The notes: generated from the sequence alone by a model not told the origin. A DNA stretch of 64,000 bases from Aequoribacter fuscus (GCF_009910365.1 NZ_CP036423.1:62001-126000), one strand, 5' to 3'. Counted from the stretch's first letter, positions 42,790 through 52,276 are shown. Made by a program: numbers and translations.

Positions 42790-43650
42790 TTACTTAAAAA
42801 TCACGGTTTTGTTGCCATCTAAAAATACACGGTGCTCCGAGTGCAGTTTTACGGCGCGTGCCAAGGCCATGGTTTCAGTGTCGCGTCCGACAGCAACCAA
42901 TTGTTCCGGCGTGTAGGTATGGTCTACGGGTTGCACCGATTGTTCGATGATTGGGCCTTCGTCCAGATCCGCGGTGACGTAGTGCGCAGTAGCGCCAATC
43001 AGCTTTACGCCACGCTCGTAGGCTTGATGATAGGGCTTGGCGCCTTTAAAACCCGGCAAGAACGAATGGTGAATGTTGATGGCTCGGCCCTTGAGCGATT
43101 GGCACAGATCGTCGCTTAAGATCTGCATGTAGCGGGCGAGGACCACGAGCTCGGTTTGAGTCTCGCTCACAATGTCCAACAGGGCTTGCTCTTGTTGTGC
43201 TTTATTGTCGGGCGTGACAGGTAGATGAACGAAGCGAATGCCTTCGCGTTCGGCGAGCGCGCGGCAGTCTTTGTGGTTGGACACGACCGCAGTGATGTCG
43301 ATTGTTAGCTCTTTCTTGCGAACACGGTACAGCAAATCTTCTAAACAATGGTCAAACTTACTGACCATAATCAAGGTCTTCATCGGAGCCAGGGTATCGT
43401 GAAAGGCCCATTCCATGCTCAGCGTTTTCGCTACTGGTGCAAAGCCTGTGCGCAGTGTGTCCAGCGAGATCGTGTTGACCTCGAAACGACCCACCGTACG
43501 CAAGAAAAAGCGACCGGTATCTTCATCGTCGAATTGGTGGAGTTCCGATAAATAACAACCTTGGTCGGATAGGTAAGAGGTTACCGCTGCGACAATTCCG
43601 CTACTCGCAGGGCAGGTGGCTGTGAGCGTAAAGCTTGTATTGCTGGTCAT
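42790..43650 (-). CDS. purU: Formyltetrahydrofolate deformylase
   Basis: Hydrolyses 10-formyl-tetrahydrofolate to formate and tetrahydrofolate, balancing C1 pools and supplying formate for PurT. 286 aa: N-terminal ACT domain (about 6-85, FTLTATCPASSGIVAAVTSY) then a formyltransferase fold with INIHHSFLPGFKGAKPYHQA and the catalytic Asp in GATAHYVTADLDEGPIIEQ. Length and domain order match E. coli PurU. Single gene, not linked to other folate genes here. Confidence 0.96.
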   Translation of the reverse strand: MTSNTSFTLTATCPASSGIVAAVTSYLSDQGCYLSELHQFDDEDTGRFFLRTVGRFEVNTISLDTLRTGFAPVAKTLSMEWAFHDTLAPMKTLIMVSKFDHCLEDLLYRVRKKELTIDITAVVSNHKDCRALAEREGIRFVHLPVTPDNKAQQEQALLDIVSETQTELVVLARYMQILSDDLCQSLKGRAINIHHSFLPGFKGAKPYHQAYERGVKLIGATAHYVTADLDEGPIIEQSVQPVDHTYTPEQLVAVGRDTETMALARAVKLHSEHRVFLDGNKTVIFK

Positions 43651-43744
43651 GGCTCTTTATCCGGTCGTTTTTACAGGGCGCAAGGATACCGCAGCTACCC
43701 GAATAATCGAACCGCTTTGTACCCCGATGGGTCCGTTCAGCCGA

Positions 43745-45427
43745 TTACCAGTAGTAAACCAGCACGTAAGCGCTTAGCAGCGTTGATATCCACAGAGCTG
43801 TGGTGCCAATGGACCAGGCGGGTACTGAGTCCTTACTTGTGTCGCTCGAGGGGAGTATAGGTTTCAGAGCGGCGCTAATTCCCGCACTGACAGAGTGCGA
43901 AGCTCTGCTGTAGCCGCGTGAAATCGCGTCAGTAGTTCGCTCCGAAATCTTCGCGCCCAGTGTTCGCCAGAACCAATCGGTATCCAAGGTTAATGTGTTA
44001 GTGCGCTTCATAAGCGGTAGCAGTAAAAAGAACGCGAGCCCCGAGAACAACAATAACTGTAGGTAGAATACAACTTTCCCGGGCTTGTAAGCTGAAAACT
44101 CCGTTGGATAGGGCAGAAGTTGGTAGAAAGGTTCTGGGTAAATACCGATACCAAAACATAAGCCTACGAATATCAGCATGGCGGCGGCCATATTCCAGGG
44201 CGCGTCTTTGGGTCTAAGGCCCGAATCTTTCTGAAAGAAAACATACCAAGGGAACTTGATGCCAGCATGCAAAAATACGCCTGCTGAGGCGGCAGCAAGA
44301 ACGTACCAAACCCAGACCAGGTTCTGCATCGCGGCGGCTTCCGATATCATCGTCTTGGTGGTAAAGCCCGAGGTGAGAGGGAAGCTTGAAATCGCCAGGG
44401 CGCCAACGATGCCGCAAAAAGCGGTCAGCGGCATGGTTCTGTACAAACCGCCGAGTTCGTTACATTTTTCTTTACCGGTATGGTAAATGACAACGCCTGC
44501 GCTCATAAACAGCAGCGCTTTGTAAATAATGTGGGCGAAGGCATGCGCGGTTGCGCCATTCAAGGCCATTGGCGTGCCGATGCCCACGGCGACCACCATA
44601 AAACCCACTTGGTTTACGATTGAAAAAGCCAAGATACGGCGCACATTGTTCTCTAATAAGGCCCAAATAATGCCGTACATAATCATGAAGACGCCGAGAT
44701 AAATGAGGAGCGGCGTTCCCGGAAAGAGCAGTATCAGCGCGAGTACAGCGGTTTTTGTCGTGAAAGCCGATAGAAACAGCGAGCCGCTTGGACTGGCTTC
44801 TGGGTAAGCGTCAGACAACCAGGCTGAAACGGGCGGCGCTGCCGCATTGATGAGTATCCCCGCAAGCATCATGTAAGTATCGAAATTGTTGGCCTGAAGC
44901 GCTTGAATGTCGATTGAGCCCGTGTGGACCACAACCCCTTCGATACCAACTTTTAATATAACGCCACCCAATAAGTGCACAATCGCGTAGCGGATGCCGG
45001 CCGCTCGCGCGCCTGCCGTTCCGCCAAACCACACCACTAAGGTTGAAAACAGAGCCATGAGCTCCCAAAACAAGAACAGCGTGATTAAATCGCCCGCAAA
45101 ACTGACACCAATTGCCCCAGAGGCGTAGGCGAAGCCGCAAGCAAGCTCCAGTCGTCGCGCGTGTTTAAAAGCGTATAAAGCGCCCACGCCCGCCATCGTT
45201 GCGAAGATAGTCGCGAACAGGCGCCGCTCTGGGCTGGCCTCGATGAGTTGGAGTTCGTAGTCTAAAAACGGCGCGGTAAGAGATACACCGTCCGGTACAG
45301 ACCAAATCGCCATTAAGGTCAGCACCGGGCCCACAAACAAGCCCAGGCGGTGCCAATGGTTGGGTACGACAGCAACCCACAGCGCTGCGCACAGCAGAAT
45401 CAATCCGGGTGGGATAAACTCAATCAT
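43745..45427 (-). CDS. Mrp-type antiporter subunit, MrpD-like, with C-terminal extension
   Basis: 560-aa membrane protein of the NuoL/M/N and MrpA/D family, last gene of the Mrp operon. About 13-14 membrane segments. The conserved glutamate lies in LITLFLFWELMALFSTLVVW, lysine/histidine residues in SAFTTKTAVLAL and HAFAHIIYKALLFMSAG. After the core a further 90 residues include a charged stretch (WFWRTLGAKISERTTDAISR) and a last hydrophobic segment. It is too short for full MrpA (about 770 aa) and lacks its DUF4040 tail, which sits in the B-type gene of this operon. Overlaps the preceding small gene by 8 bp. Confidence 0.85.
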   Translation of the reverse strand: MIEFIPPGLILLCAALWVAVVPNHWHRLGLFVGPVLTLMAIWSVPDGVSLTAPFLDYELQLIEASPERRLFATIFATMAGVGALYAFKHARRLELACGFAYASGAIGVSFAGDLITLFLFWELMALFSTLVVWFGGTAGARAAGIRYAIVHLLGGVILKVGIEGVVVHTGSIDIQALQANNFDTYMMLAGILINAAAPPVSAWLSDAYPEASPSGSLFLSAFTTKTAVLALILLFPGTPLLIYLGVFMIMYGIIWALLENNVRRILAFSIVNQVGFMVVAVGIGTPMALNGATAHAFAHIIYKALLFMSAGVVIYHTGKEKCNELGGLYRTMPLTAFCGIVGALAISSFPLTSGFTTKTMISEAAAMQNLVWVWYVLAAASAGVFLHAGIKFPWYVFFQKDSGLRPKDAPWNMAAAMLIFVGLCFGIGIYPEPFYQLLPYPTEFSAYKPGKVVFYLQLLLFSGLAFFLLLPLMKRTNTLTLDTDWFWRTLGAKISERTTDAISRGYSRASHSVSAGISAALKPILPSSDTSKDSVPAWSIGTTALWISTLLSAYVLVYYW

Positions 45428-45659
45428 TGCTATCCTCGTAATACGATTCCGGGCGTTTTAAGAGGGTGCCCAGCAGCTTCGCGACGACGACCATCGCGGC
45501 GCATGCAAAAAAACCAAAGACTGCGCCAAAACCCCACCACTGCGATGATTCAAAGGGTGTTTTCGCTTTTATGGCGAATTCGACCAGTAGCGTCAGTGCG
45601 AGTAGCACAGAAAAAATGATCCACGCTTTGCGCACATTGATCTCGTTATCTTGCGTCAC
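45420..45659 (-). CDS. Small two-TM protein of the Mrp operon
   Basis: 79-aa protein with two hydrophobic helices, KAWIIFSVLLALTLLVEFAI (about 11-30) and WGFGAVFGFFACAAMVVVAK (about 42-61), and charged ends. It is embedded between two antiporter-like subunit genes with 4-bp and 8-bp overlaps, so it is certainly translated with them. I know no named family for it; an accessory or assembly subunit of the antiporter is likely from context only. Confidence 0.75.
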   Translation of the reverse strand: MTQDNEINVRKAWIIFSVLLALTLLVEFAIKAKTPFESSQWWGFGAVFGFFACAAMVVVAKLLGTLLKRPESYYEDSND

Positions 45660-47122
45660 TGCAGGCCTCCTACGAGCTGTCTTTCGATCTCAATAACTGG
45701 GCCATTGAAAAAGAAAAATCCCAGGGTCAAGAGTGCGGTAAGCGCCAGAGCGACGACCATGGGCCACGGTGCTTCTCCGTGCGGTTTCTTGGGGGCTTGG
45801 TCCTCTGCTAAGAACCATGCCGCATAAATAATTGGCAAGAAATAGGCTGCATTCAGGGCGGTACTGGCAATAATCGTGAAAATGGCTAAAAAGTTGTCGG
45901 CTTCAAATGCGCCACCCAATATGTACCATTTAGATACAAAGCCGCCGGTTGGTGGGACGCCGATCATGCTCAGCGCACCGACGGTAAAGGCTGCCATGGT
46001 GACGGGCATGCGTCGGCCAATACCAGCGAGCTGGGTGATATCAATTTTTTTGCTCGCGACGTAAATTGCCCCGGCTGCAAAAAACAGCGTAATTTTTCCG
46101 AAGGCGTGCGCGACCATGTGAAGTGCTGCTCCGATTTCTGCCATGGGCTTCAGAATGGCACTCGCCATAACGACATAAGACAGTTGCCCAATGGTGGAGT
46201 AGGCAAGCAAGCGCTTTAAGTTAGTCTGACGCAGAGCAATCAAGCTTGCCACGATGATGGTGAACGACGTAATCCAAACAAGCCACTGGGTGGTGCTTAA
46301 CGAAAACAGCCAATCGACGCCAAAAATATAGATGATAATCTTAGTGATGCTGAACACACCGGCCTTTACCACGGCGACAGCGTGCAGCAGAGCGCTCACC
46401 GGAGTTGGTGCGACCATTGCAGCGGGGAGCCAGCGGTGAATCGGCATAACCGCCGCTTTACCGATGCCAAAAACGAACATCGCCAGTAATAACCCCGCAG
46501 TAGGGGCATCAACTTTTCCTTGGAGTGAGCCGCCCAAGGTGAAGTCTCCGCCTGTTAGGCTTGTGACCCATATAACGGCGGGTAAAAAGAGCGTGATGGA
46601 GGTGCCCATCAAGATTGCCAGATAGACGCGCGCCGAGCGAATGGTAGCCTCATCACCTTTGTGGGTGACCAGCGGATAAGTTGCCAGTGTCAGGATCTCG
46701 TAAAATAAAAACAAGGTGAACAGGTTGCCCGCCAGCGCGACGCCCATGGCGGCTGCGATCGAGATCGCGAAAAATACGTAGAATCGCGTTTGATGCGACT
46801 CGTTATTGCCCCGCATGTACCCGACAGAATACAAAGAGTTGATAATCCACAGGGATGCCGCCAGAGTGGCGAATAGTGCACCTAATGGCTCGGTGTGCAG
46901 AGTGATATTTAACGAGTCGGTCAGCGTTGCGAGTGTGATGCTCGATCGCCCACCATGGGCAACATCGATTGCCATTGGCCACACGGTAATGGCCAGCAAA
47001 CCGGCCGTGACAAAAGTAAATGCTTCGCGTAGGTTCTGGTTAACGCGGCCCGCGAAGGTAATGCCTATCGCACCAATGCTTGGAATCAGTAGCATTAAAA
47101 CCAAAGGGTGCATCAGGCTCAT
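45656..47122 (-). CDS. Mrp-type antiporter subunit, MrpD-like (second copy)
   Basis: 488-aa polytopic membrane protein of the proton-conducting transporter family. Key features: the TM5 glutamate in LFTLFLFYEILTLATYPLV, GKAAVMPIHRWLPAAMVAPT and HAFGKITLFFAAGAIY with the conserved His and Lys, and PPTGGFVSKWYILGGA. Paralogue of the next subunit upstream. 4-bp overlaps on both sides show translational coupling. Probable ion-translocating channel of the complex. Confidence 0.88.
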   Translation of the reverse strand: MSLMHPLVLMLLIPSIGAIGITFAGRVNQNLREAFTFVTAGLLAITVWPMAIDVAHGGRSSITLATLTDSLNITLHTEPLGALFATLAASLWIINSLYSVGYMRGNNESHQTRFYVFFAISIAAAMGVALAGNLFTLFLFYEILTLATYPLVTHKGDEATIRSARVYLAILMGTSITLFLPAVIWVTSLTGGDFTLGGSLQGKVDAPTAGLLLAMFVFGIGKAAVMPIHRWLPAAMVAPTPVSALLHAVAVVKAGVFSITKIIIYIFGVDWLFSLSTTQWLVWITSFTIIVASLIALRQTNLKRLLAYSTIGQLSYVVMASAILKPMAEIGAALHMVAHAFGKITLFFAAGAIYVASKKIDITQLAGIGRRMPVTMAAFTVGALSMIGVPPTGGFVSKWYILGGAFEADNFLAIFTIIASTALNAAYFLPIIYAAWFLAEDQAPKKPHGEAPWPMVVALALTALLTLGFFFFNGPVIEIERQLVGGLQ

Positions 47123-48603
47123 AGGGTGTGCCCCACAAGCAAGGTTGCAGCTTTATTAGACAGTTCCAGTGGCAGTCCGGGCGCTAAGCCAAAAACGATG
47201 TTGGCCGCGCTTGCAATTAGTAGTACCAGTACCGCAAGTTTAGGTAGAGCGTCGGATGTTGAATTTGTTGGCATTCTAAAAAACAGGGCTTCGCAGACTT
47301 TGGCGACATACACAACCGCCATTAAAGAACTTGCAAGGACCACTATTAACAGGGCAACAGACCAGCGGTGATATTCTAAAATAGCCTCAATGAGTAGCCA
47401 TTTGCTGACAAAACCGGCGGTGCCTGGGATGCCGATTAAGCTTAGCCCAGCAATAACGAAAGCAATGCCGATTATTGGGTGCTTGCGACCAAGACCTTCG
47501 AGCGCAGTTGAGTCGAGTTTTGCGCACTTTGAGGCCAGCACGACAATTCCAATAAAGATCGCGCCTTTAGCCAAGGCATGGTTGAACATGTGCAGGATGG
47601 CGGCACTAAGTCCCGCGTGTGACACTAAAGACGCACCCAGCACGATGTACCCGATTTGAGCAACAGATGACCATGCAAAAAGGCGTTTTGTTAGTGGCTC
47701 ACGGATAGCCATGGCCGAACCATACAAAATCCCAAGAACCGCTAGAGGAAGTAAGTAAATAGAAAATTGAGCTGCGTGCTCACTGAGAGTCCGTTGGAAG
47801 ACAAAAAAATCGATGCGCAAAAAAACATATAGAGCGACTTTGGTGGAACAGGCCGCAAGAAAGGCCGTCACCGCGTGCGGTGCATAGGCGTACGTGTTTG
47901 GAAGCCAAGCGTGGAGCGGAAATACAGCGGCTTTCAGCGCAAGGCCAACGGAAATAAAGCCGGCAGCCATTAAGATGGGCGTTTGGTCCTCTACGCCCAA
48001 AATTCGCACTTCAAGATCGGCAAGGTTCAAAGTGCCGGTCATGATGTACAGCAACCCTACACCGATGAGATAAAAAGTTGCGCCAATCGTACCCATGATC
48101 AGGTATTTGAACACTGCGGGTAGTGCTCGACGATCACTGGAGCCTGCGATCAGTATGTAGCTGGCAAGCGAAGCGATTTCCATAAATACAAAAATATTGA
48201 AGGCATCGGCTGCAACCACAATACCCGATAGGCCAGCTAAGGCCAGTAACCATGCTGCATAAAACAAATGAGCTCGCTCTTCCTCAATGTCGTTAGCAAG
48301 ACTCTGGTATCCCGCTAACAAGGCCGCGGTCGAGGCCCCCGACACAATAATCAGAACGATGGCGCTAAAGCTATCAACGCGCAATTCGATGCCGAATGGC
48401 GCAGGCCAACCACCCAGGGGGTAGGGATCACTTGCCACATTTAGCACCATTTGGGCAATATTGATTGCTAGAGCAAAGGCGCAGATACTGGTGGCGCTGG
48501 CAAGGTACCAAGCCAACTTTCGATGTTGAATCAGCAGCGCAAGAGGTGCCGCCAAGAGGGGAATAATGACTTGTAAAACTGGGTAGTGGAGGGCTAAGTT
48601 CAT
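47119..48603 (-). CDS. mrpD: Mrp-type antiporter subunit D
   Basis: 494-aa membrane protein, the copy that directly follows subunit C as canonical mrpD does. The TM5 glutamate is in AFNIFVFMEIASLASYILIA; KAAVFPLHAWLPNTYAYAPH and MFNHALAKGAIFIGI carry conserved Lys and His; PGTAGFVSKWLLIEAIL is typical. About 14 transmembrane helices. Works in Na+(or K+)/H+ exchange with the other Mrp subunits at the inner membrane. Confidence 0.9.
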   Translation of the reverse strand: MNLALHYPVLQVIIPLLAAPLALLIQHRKLAWYLASATSICAFALAINIAQMVLNVASDPYPLGGWPAPFGIELRVDSFSAIVLIIVSGASTAALLAGYQSLANDIEEERAHLFYAAWLLALAGLSGIVVAADAFNIFVFMEIASLASYILIAGSSDRRALPAVFKYLIMGTIGATFYLIGVGLLYIMTGTLNLADLEVRILGVEDQTPILMAAGFISVGLALKAAVFPLHAWLPNTYAYAPHAVTAFLAACSTKVALYVFLRIDFFVFQRTLSEHAAQFSIYLLPLAVLGILYGSAMAIREPLTKRLFAWSSVAQIGYIVLGASLVSHAGLSAAILHMFNHALAKGAIFIGIVVLASKCAKLDSTALEGLGRKHPIIGIAFVIAGLSLIGIPGTAGFVSKWLLIEAILEYHRWSVALLIVVLASSLMAVVYVAKVCEALFFRMPTNSTSDALPKLAVLVLLIASAANIVFGLAPGLPLELSNKAATLLVGHTL

Positions 48604-48959
48604 ACCAACTCGTCCTCGTCTTGAATTTGATCCTCTTCAATCGAACCGTAGGTTTCCTTAATTCGAACGACTATTGCAAGGCCCAACGCACTGGTCGAAA
48701 TGCCTACGACAATCGCTGTCAGTATTAATACTTGAGGTAAAGGGTTAGAAAATATATCGGTCGCAATAGAAGGGTGTAAAATCGGTGTTGTGCCACCATC
48801 GACCTTACCAATACCGATGAATAGTAAAAACACAGCCGATTGGAAAAGAGATAGCCCAAGCAGTTTTTTAATTAGGTTCTGTTTGGCGATGACGGTGTAA
48901 AAGCCCATCATCAAAATAGCGATAAATACCCAATAATGGAACAGGTCGAGCACAATCAT
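48600..48959 (-). CDS. mrpC: Mrp-type antiporter subunit C (NuoK-like)
   Basis: 119-aa protein with three membrane helices: FHYWVFIAILMMGFYTVIAK, GLSLFQSAVFLLFIGIG and LTAIVVGISTSALGLAIVV. Homologous to NuoK. The C terminus is acidic (SIEEDQIQDEDELV). 4-bp overlaps with both neighbours. Length is usual for MnhC/MrpC. Confidence 0.9.
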   Translation of the reverse strand: MIVLDLFHYWVFIAILMMGFYTVIAKQNLIKKLLGLSLFQSAVFLLFIGIGKVDGGTTPILHPSIATDIFSNPLPQVLILTAIVVGISTSALGLAIVVRIKETYGSIEEDQIQDEDELV

Positions 48960-49930
48960 GCTGGTTTACCTCGGGCCACAAAAGCGTGGTAAACGCTGAG
49001 CAAAACCCCTGTAACAGTCATGCCGACGCCCGCTTCGATCAAAATAATACCTAATTGTTGTGCGGTAACCGGGTTCGTGGCTAAAACAGAGTAGTCCAAA
49101 AAGTAGCTGCCTTTAAGAATGCCAACCACGCCAACACTCGCGTAAAGCAGAGCGCCAGACGCCATCAGTAGGCGTAAAAATTTAAGAGGCAGTACTGCTA
49201 ATGCGCGGTTTTGGCCTTCGAGTAAGCTATACAAAATAACGGCAGCCGCAATAAGGGCGCCTGCCTGAAATCCACCGCCCGGGCCGTACTCTCCGTGGAA
49301 TTGAACGTACAAACCGAATAACAAAATAAAGGGGATAAGTAAGCGCCCGATCATGCGTGGTATGAGATAGTGCTTAAGCCCTTCAGAGCGGCGTTCGGGG
49401 AGCGATGCAGGCCTTGGACTGTTAAGTAAAAATAGAACGCCTATGCCGGCCACCAAGACAACAAATACTTCTCCTAGCGTATCGTAGCCTCGAAAGCTCC
49501 CCAAAATAGCGGTGATTACATTAGGGATATCGATCCGTTCGGCTGTAGTTTGCATAAACCAGGGCGTTAATTGTTGATGCGCCGGTGCAGACGGGTCGCC
49601 GAAGTCGGGCTTATAGAGGGTAGCGTACGCGATCAATATGCCAGTGATGGATACGGAAATTAGCGCCGCTATTCGTCCACTAGTTTGTTTGCGCTCTTCT
49701 TCGGTGAGTGCGGCAAGGGCACTCAAGAACAGTACGGTAGATATACCGGCGCCCACTGCGGCCTCGGTTAGTGCTACATCAGCGGCGTCGAGCAAAAAAA
49801 AGCTTACTGCGATAAGTAAACTGAAAATGCTCATAAGCATTACGGCAACAAACAGATTAGTAGCGCGAATAACGGCGCCAGCAGTAATGACCAAGAGACT
49901 GAGCAGGAAAATACTGAATACCGCTGTCAT
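48956..49930 (-). CDS. Fused MrpA C-terminal (DUF4040) and MrpB protein
   Basis: 324-aa membrane protein joining modules that are separate in many Mrp systems. Residues 1-80 match DUF4040, normally at the end of MrpA (DAADVALTEAAVGAGISTVL). About 85-165 resemble the MbhE-like part with GYDTLGEVFVVLVAGIGVLF. About 185-320 are MnhB/MrpB (FHGEYGPGGGFQAGALIAAA). It sits between subunits G and C with 4-bp overlaps. This organisation recalls the Mrp module of membrane-bound hydrogenases more than the seven-gene Bacillus type. Confidence 0.88.
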   Translation of the reverse strand: MTAVFSIFLLSLLVITAGAVIRATNLFVAVMLMSIFSLLIAVSFFLLDAADVALTEAAVGAGISTVLFLSALAALTEEERKQTSGRIAALISVSITGILIAYATLYKPDFGDPSAPAHQQLTPWFMQTTAERIDIPNVITAILGSFRGYDTLGEVFVVLVAGIGVLFLLNSPRPASLPERRSEGLKHYLIPRMIGRLLIPFILLFGLYVQFHGEYGPGGGFQAGALIAAAVILYSLLEGQNRALAVLPLKFLRLLMASGALLYASVGVVGILKGSYFLDYSVLATNPVTAQQLGIILIEAGVGMTVTGVLLSVYHAFVARGKPA

Positions 49931-50250
49931 GTCGAATCCTCAGGCGCTTTATAGCTTGCGCTATGCCCGGACAGTAAAGCGGCACTGGCCAGGGCGTTAG
50001 AAGCGGCCGGTCCGGATAACAACAGGAATAGTAATATTGCCCCGAGCTTGAGCACGTATAAGGCAAAGTCTGCTTGTAGCATTAAGCCACTCAAAATCAA
50101 GATGGGGGCTAGGCTGTCAGTGACGCTGGCGGCGTGCATCCGCGTGTATAAATCAGGCATACGTAACGCGCCGATTCCGCCGACAATAACGAACGCACCT
50201 CCGGTCAGGAGTAATATCCAACTTAAAGCATCCAGTGCAAGGCTCACCAT
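49927..50250 (-). CDS. mrpG: Mrp-type antiporter subunit G
   Basis: 107-aa protein with three hydrophobic helices. The family motif is GALRMPDLYTRMHAASVTDSL in helix 1-2 (here GGIGALRMPDLYTRMHAAS), with LAPILILSGLMLQ next. Start codon shares one base with the mrpF stop, and the 3' end overlaps the fused A/B gene by 4 bp. Standard PhaG/MnhG length. Confidence 0.9.
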   Translation of the reverse strand: MVSLALDALSWILLLTGGAFVIVGGIGALRMPDLYTRMHAASVTDSLAPILILSGLMLQADFALYVLKLGAILLFLLLSGPAASNALASAALLSGHSASYKAPEDST

Positions 50251-50510
50251 TAGTCGGCTCCCCCTGCTTTAATTTTGAAGAATTCGAGTACCGCGAGTAC
50301 GCCAATAAAATTGACGAGCGCATACGCCAGCGCCAAATCCAGAAAATCGGGTCGCCCGATGAGGAAAGCCAAGACGGCCAACAACAGCACCGTTTTTGTG
50401 CCAAACATATTCACAGCGAGTATGCGGTCGTACTGCGTGGGTCCTTTGATGGCACGAATCAAGGCTAGTGCCATGGTGATTGCGATAGCCACTGAAGTTA
50501 CTGCGAACAT
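50250..50510 (-). CDS. mrpF: Mrp-type antiporter subunit F
   Basis: 86-aa three-helix protein. Family pattern: IRAIKGPTQYDRILAVNMFG followed by KTVLLLAVLAFLIGRPDFLD. It overlaps mrpE by 13 bp and touches mrpG. Typical size for MnhF. Confidence 0.9.
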   Translation of the reverse strand: MFAVTSVAIAITMALALIRAIKGPTQYDRILAVNMFGTKTVLLLAVLAFLIGRPDFLDLALAYALVNFIGVLAVLEFFKIKAGGAD

Positions 50511-51010
50511 GCATTAGCCCCCGTAACATAGTTGACCTTGGCGGCCATCTCACCAGATAACAAGGCCTTAGCCCCCGCATCTGTCAGGGTGTGAACGGTA
50601 AGTTTCCCTTCGTGCACGTCTAAGGTTAACGTTCCCGGCGTAAGGGTAATCGAATTGCCCAATAACAATTGCGTAAAGTTGTCGTCTGCACTGGTGTGAA
50701 TTTCTACCGTGCGGGGACTGATAGGGCACTTAGGATGGAGTACGATTTTTGCAACTTCAATGCTTGAAAGCCAAATCTCCTTGCCCAACCAACCCCAGAA
50801 ACCGACTAAACGCCAACTAAAATGTAATGAGTAGAGCTCTTCATCAAAGAATTTCATGCGCCGAATAATGAACACGGTGATCACAGAGGAAACGAGCCCT
50901 AAACTCAATAGCAAAGGTTTGTATAAGCCCGACCATAGGAGCCAAGCAGTGGCAAGAAGCAGGCTCAAGACTACCGTCCGACCAAGCGTCGGTTGCGTTA
51001 CATTTGTCAT
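50498..51010 (-). CDS. mrpE: Mrp-type antiporter subunit E
   Basis: 170-aa protein, first gene of the nine-gene operon. Two N-terminal hydrophobic helices (VVLSLLLATAWLLWSGLY, LLLSLGLVSSVITVFII) and a cytoplasmic domain with the family motifs VLHPKCPISPRTVEIHT and LLGNSITLTPGTLTLDVHEG. Length is normal. The 290-bp gap upstream should hold the operon promoter; no clear operator was found there. Confidence 0.9.
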   Translation of the reverse strand: MTNVTQPTLGRTVVLSLLLATAWLLWSGLYKPLLLSLGLVSSVITVFIIRRMKFFDEELYSLHFSWRLVGFWGWLGKEIWLSSIEVAKIVLHPKCPISPRTVEIHTSADDNFTQLLLGNSITLTPGTLTLDVHEGKLTVHTLTDAGAKALLSGEMAAKVNYVTGANACSQ

Positions 51011-51300
51011 TAGAATTAATGCGGGTTATGGTCTGAGTAATAACAACCAAAGCACGTCGCGCGCGTGTTTCGGATCATGGCGGCACACAAAATGCCTTCA
51101 CATACTGTGATTTGTCTAATTGAAGAATTGACCATTCACCCTGCCCTTGCCACCACTAAGTGCGTTGAGTAACTCGTCTTTAAATACGCTGTTATTGAAA
51201 GCGTGGATTACAAAACTCTAGCGCTCAGTATAGGCGACTGGGCGCAAAGTTAAAGTATTTTCGGTTTGAGCTATCCCTGTCTGAAAAGTCGACGGTTTGG

Positions 51301-52077
51301 CTAGATCGGACTTTCGCTAATACCGCCATCAACGCTCACTGCTGAACCCGTCATGTACCTTCCAGCTTTGTTACTGGCGAGCATGAGCAAGGGTACGTTT
51401 AAATCGCTGTACTCGCCCAGCTGTCGCATAGGAATGCCTTTGACGTAGCGTTCGCCCGACTCGGTGGCAAAATACGCTTGGTTAATCTCGGTGAGAAACC
51501 ATCCGGGGCACAGCGAGTTTACCCTGATATTGTTGCGGCAAAGTTCAATCGACATCGATTTGGTCAGCTGCATGACACCGGCCTTAGAGACATTGTAAGC
51601 GACTTTCATGGCGCCTGTGTTATGGCCATAAATAGAGGCGATGTTGATAATGGCGCCTGCGGTTTCGGTACGGACCATCAAACGAGAGGCTTCGCGCGCG
51701 ACGCGCCAGGCGCCATCTAAATTGGTCTGCATCTGCCACGCCCAATCCGCCTCGTCGGTATTCAAAAACTTTTTGGGGTCGTCGCCCACACCGGCATTAT
51801 TGACCAAAATATCCAATCGGCCCTCGGTGTGAGCGATCGACTGAAACGCTTCTAAGACACTGTCGTTGTCCGTTACGTCCATGGCTATGGCTCGTGCTGA
51901 TCCGCCCTGAGACTTAATCCGCTCTAGCTGTTCGGCCAAACGATCAGTACGTCGCGCCGCGATAATGACGTGCACGCCTTCGCTTGCCAGCAGGCCTGAA
52001 AAATGGGCGCCGAGTCCGCTTGACGCGCCCGTAATCAGTGCCGTCTTACCCTTCAGTTCAAAATAATCCTGAGACAT
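51301..52077 (-). CDS. SDR family NAD(P)-dependent oxidoreductase
   Basis: 258-aa short-chain dehydrogenase of the classical type. Cofactor site ALITGASSGLGAHFSG, then NNAGVG, the catalytic Ser in IINIASIYG and the YNVSKAG Tyr/Lys pair, and CPGWFLTEINQ. Arg residues in AARRTDRL after strand 2 favour NADP(H). The substrate is unknown; patterns recall 3-oxoacyl-ACP reductase-like and gluconate 5-dehydrogenase-like members. Single gene. Confidence 0.9.
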   Translation of the reverse strand: MSQDYFELKGKTALITGASSGLGAHFSGLLASEGVHVIIAARRTDRLAEQLERIKSQGGSARAIAMDVTDNDSVLEAFQSIAHTEGRLDILVNNAGVGDDPKKFLNTDEADWAWQMQTNLDGAWRVAREASRLMVRTETAGAIINIASIYGHNTGAMKVAYNVSKAGVMQLTKSMSIELCRNNIRVNSLCPGWFLTEINQAYFATESGERYVKGIPMRQLGEYSDLNVPLLMLASNKAGRYMTGSAVSVDGGISESPI

Positions 52078-52276
52078 AGCGTTTCTTCTGTGTTTTTCAT
52101 TACGACGAGACTATTCAGGGCTTGCAAGGTGGTCAAGTCGCATTAGCAGGTTTGCCAATTGGTCTCGTGCTTTAAGCGGCGCCATCATTTGTTAACCAGA
52201 TTTTGCATTAGACATTAACAATAGCTGAGGGTAGACTCCGCAACCTCGTTGGCATCGCAATGAATACGGAGTTTTT

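Noticed and set aside
52078-52276. Cobalamin riboswitch upstream of the BtuB-sized receptor
   Set aside because: No B12 box or matching helices in the leader, so the receptor is left without an assigned ligand.
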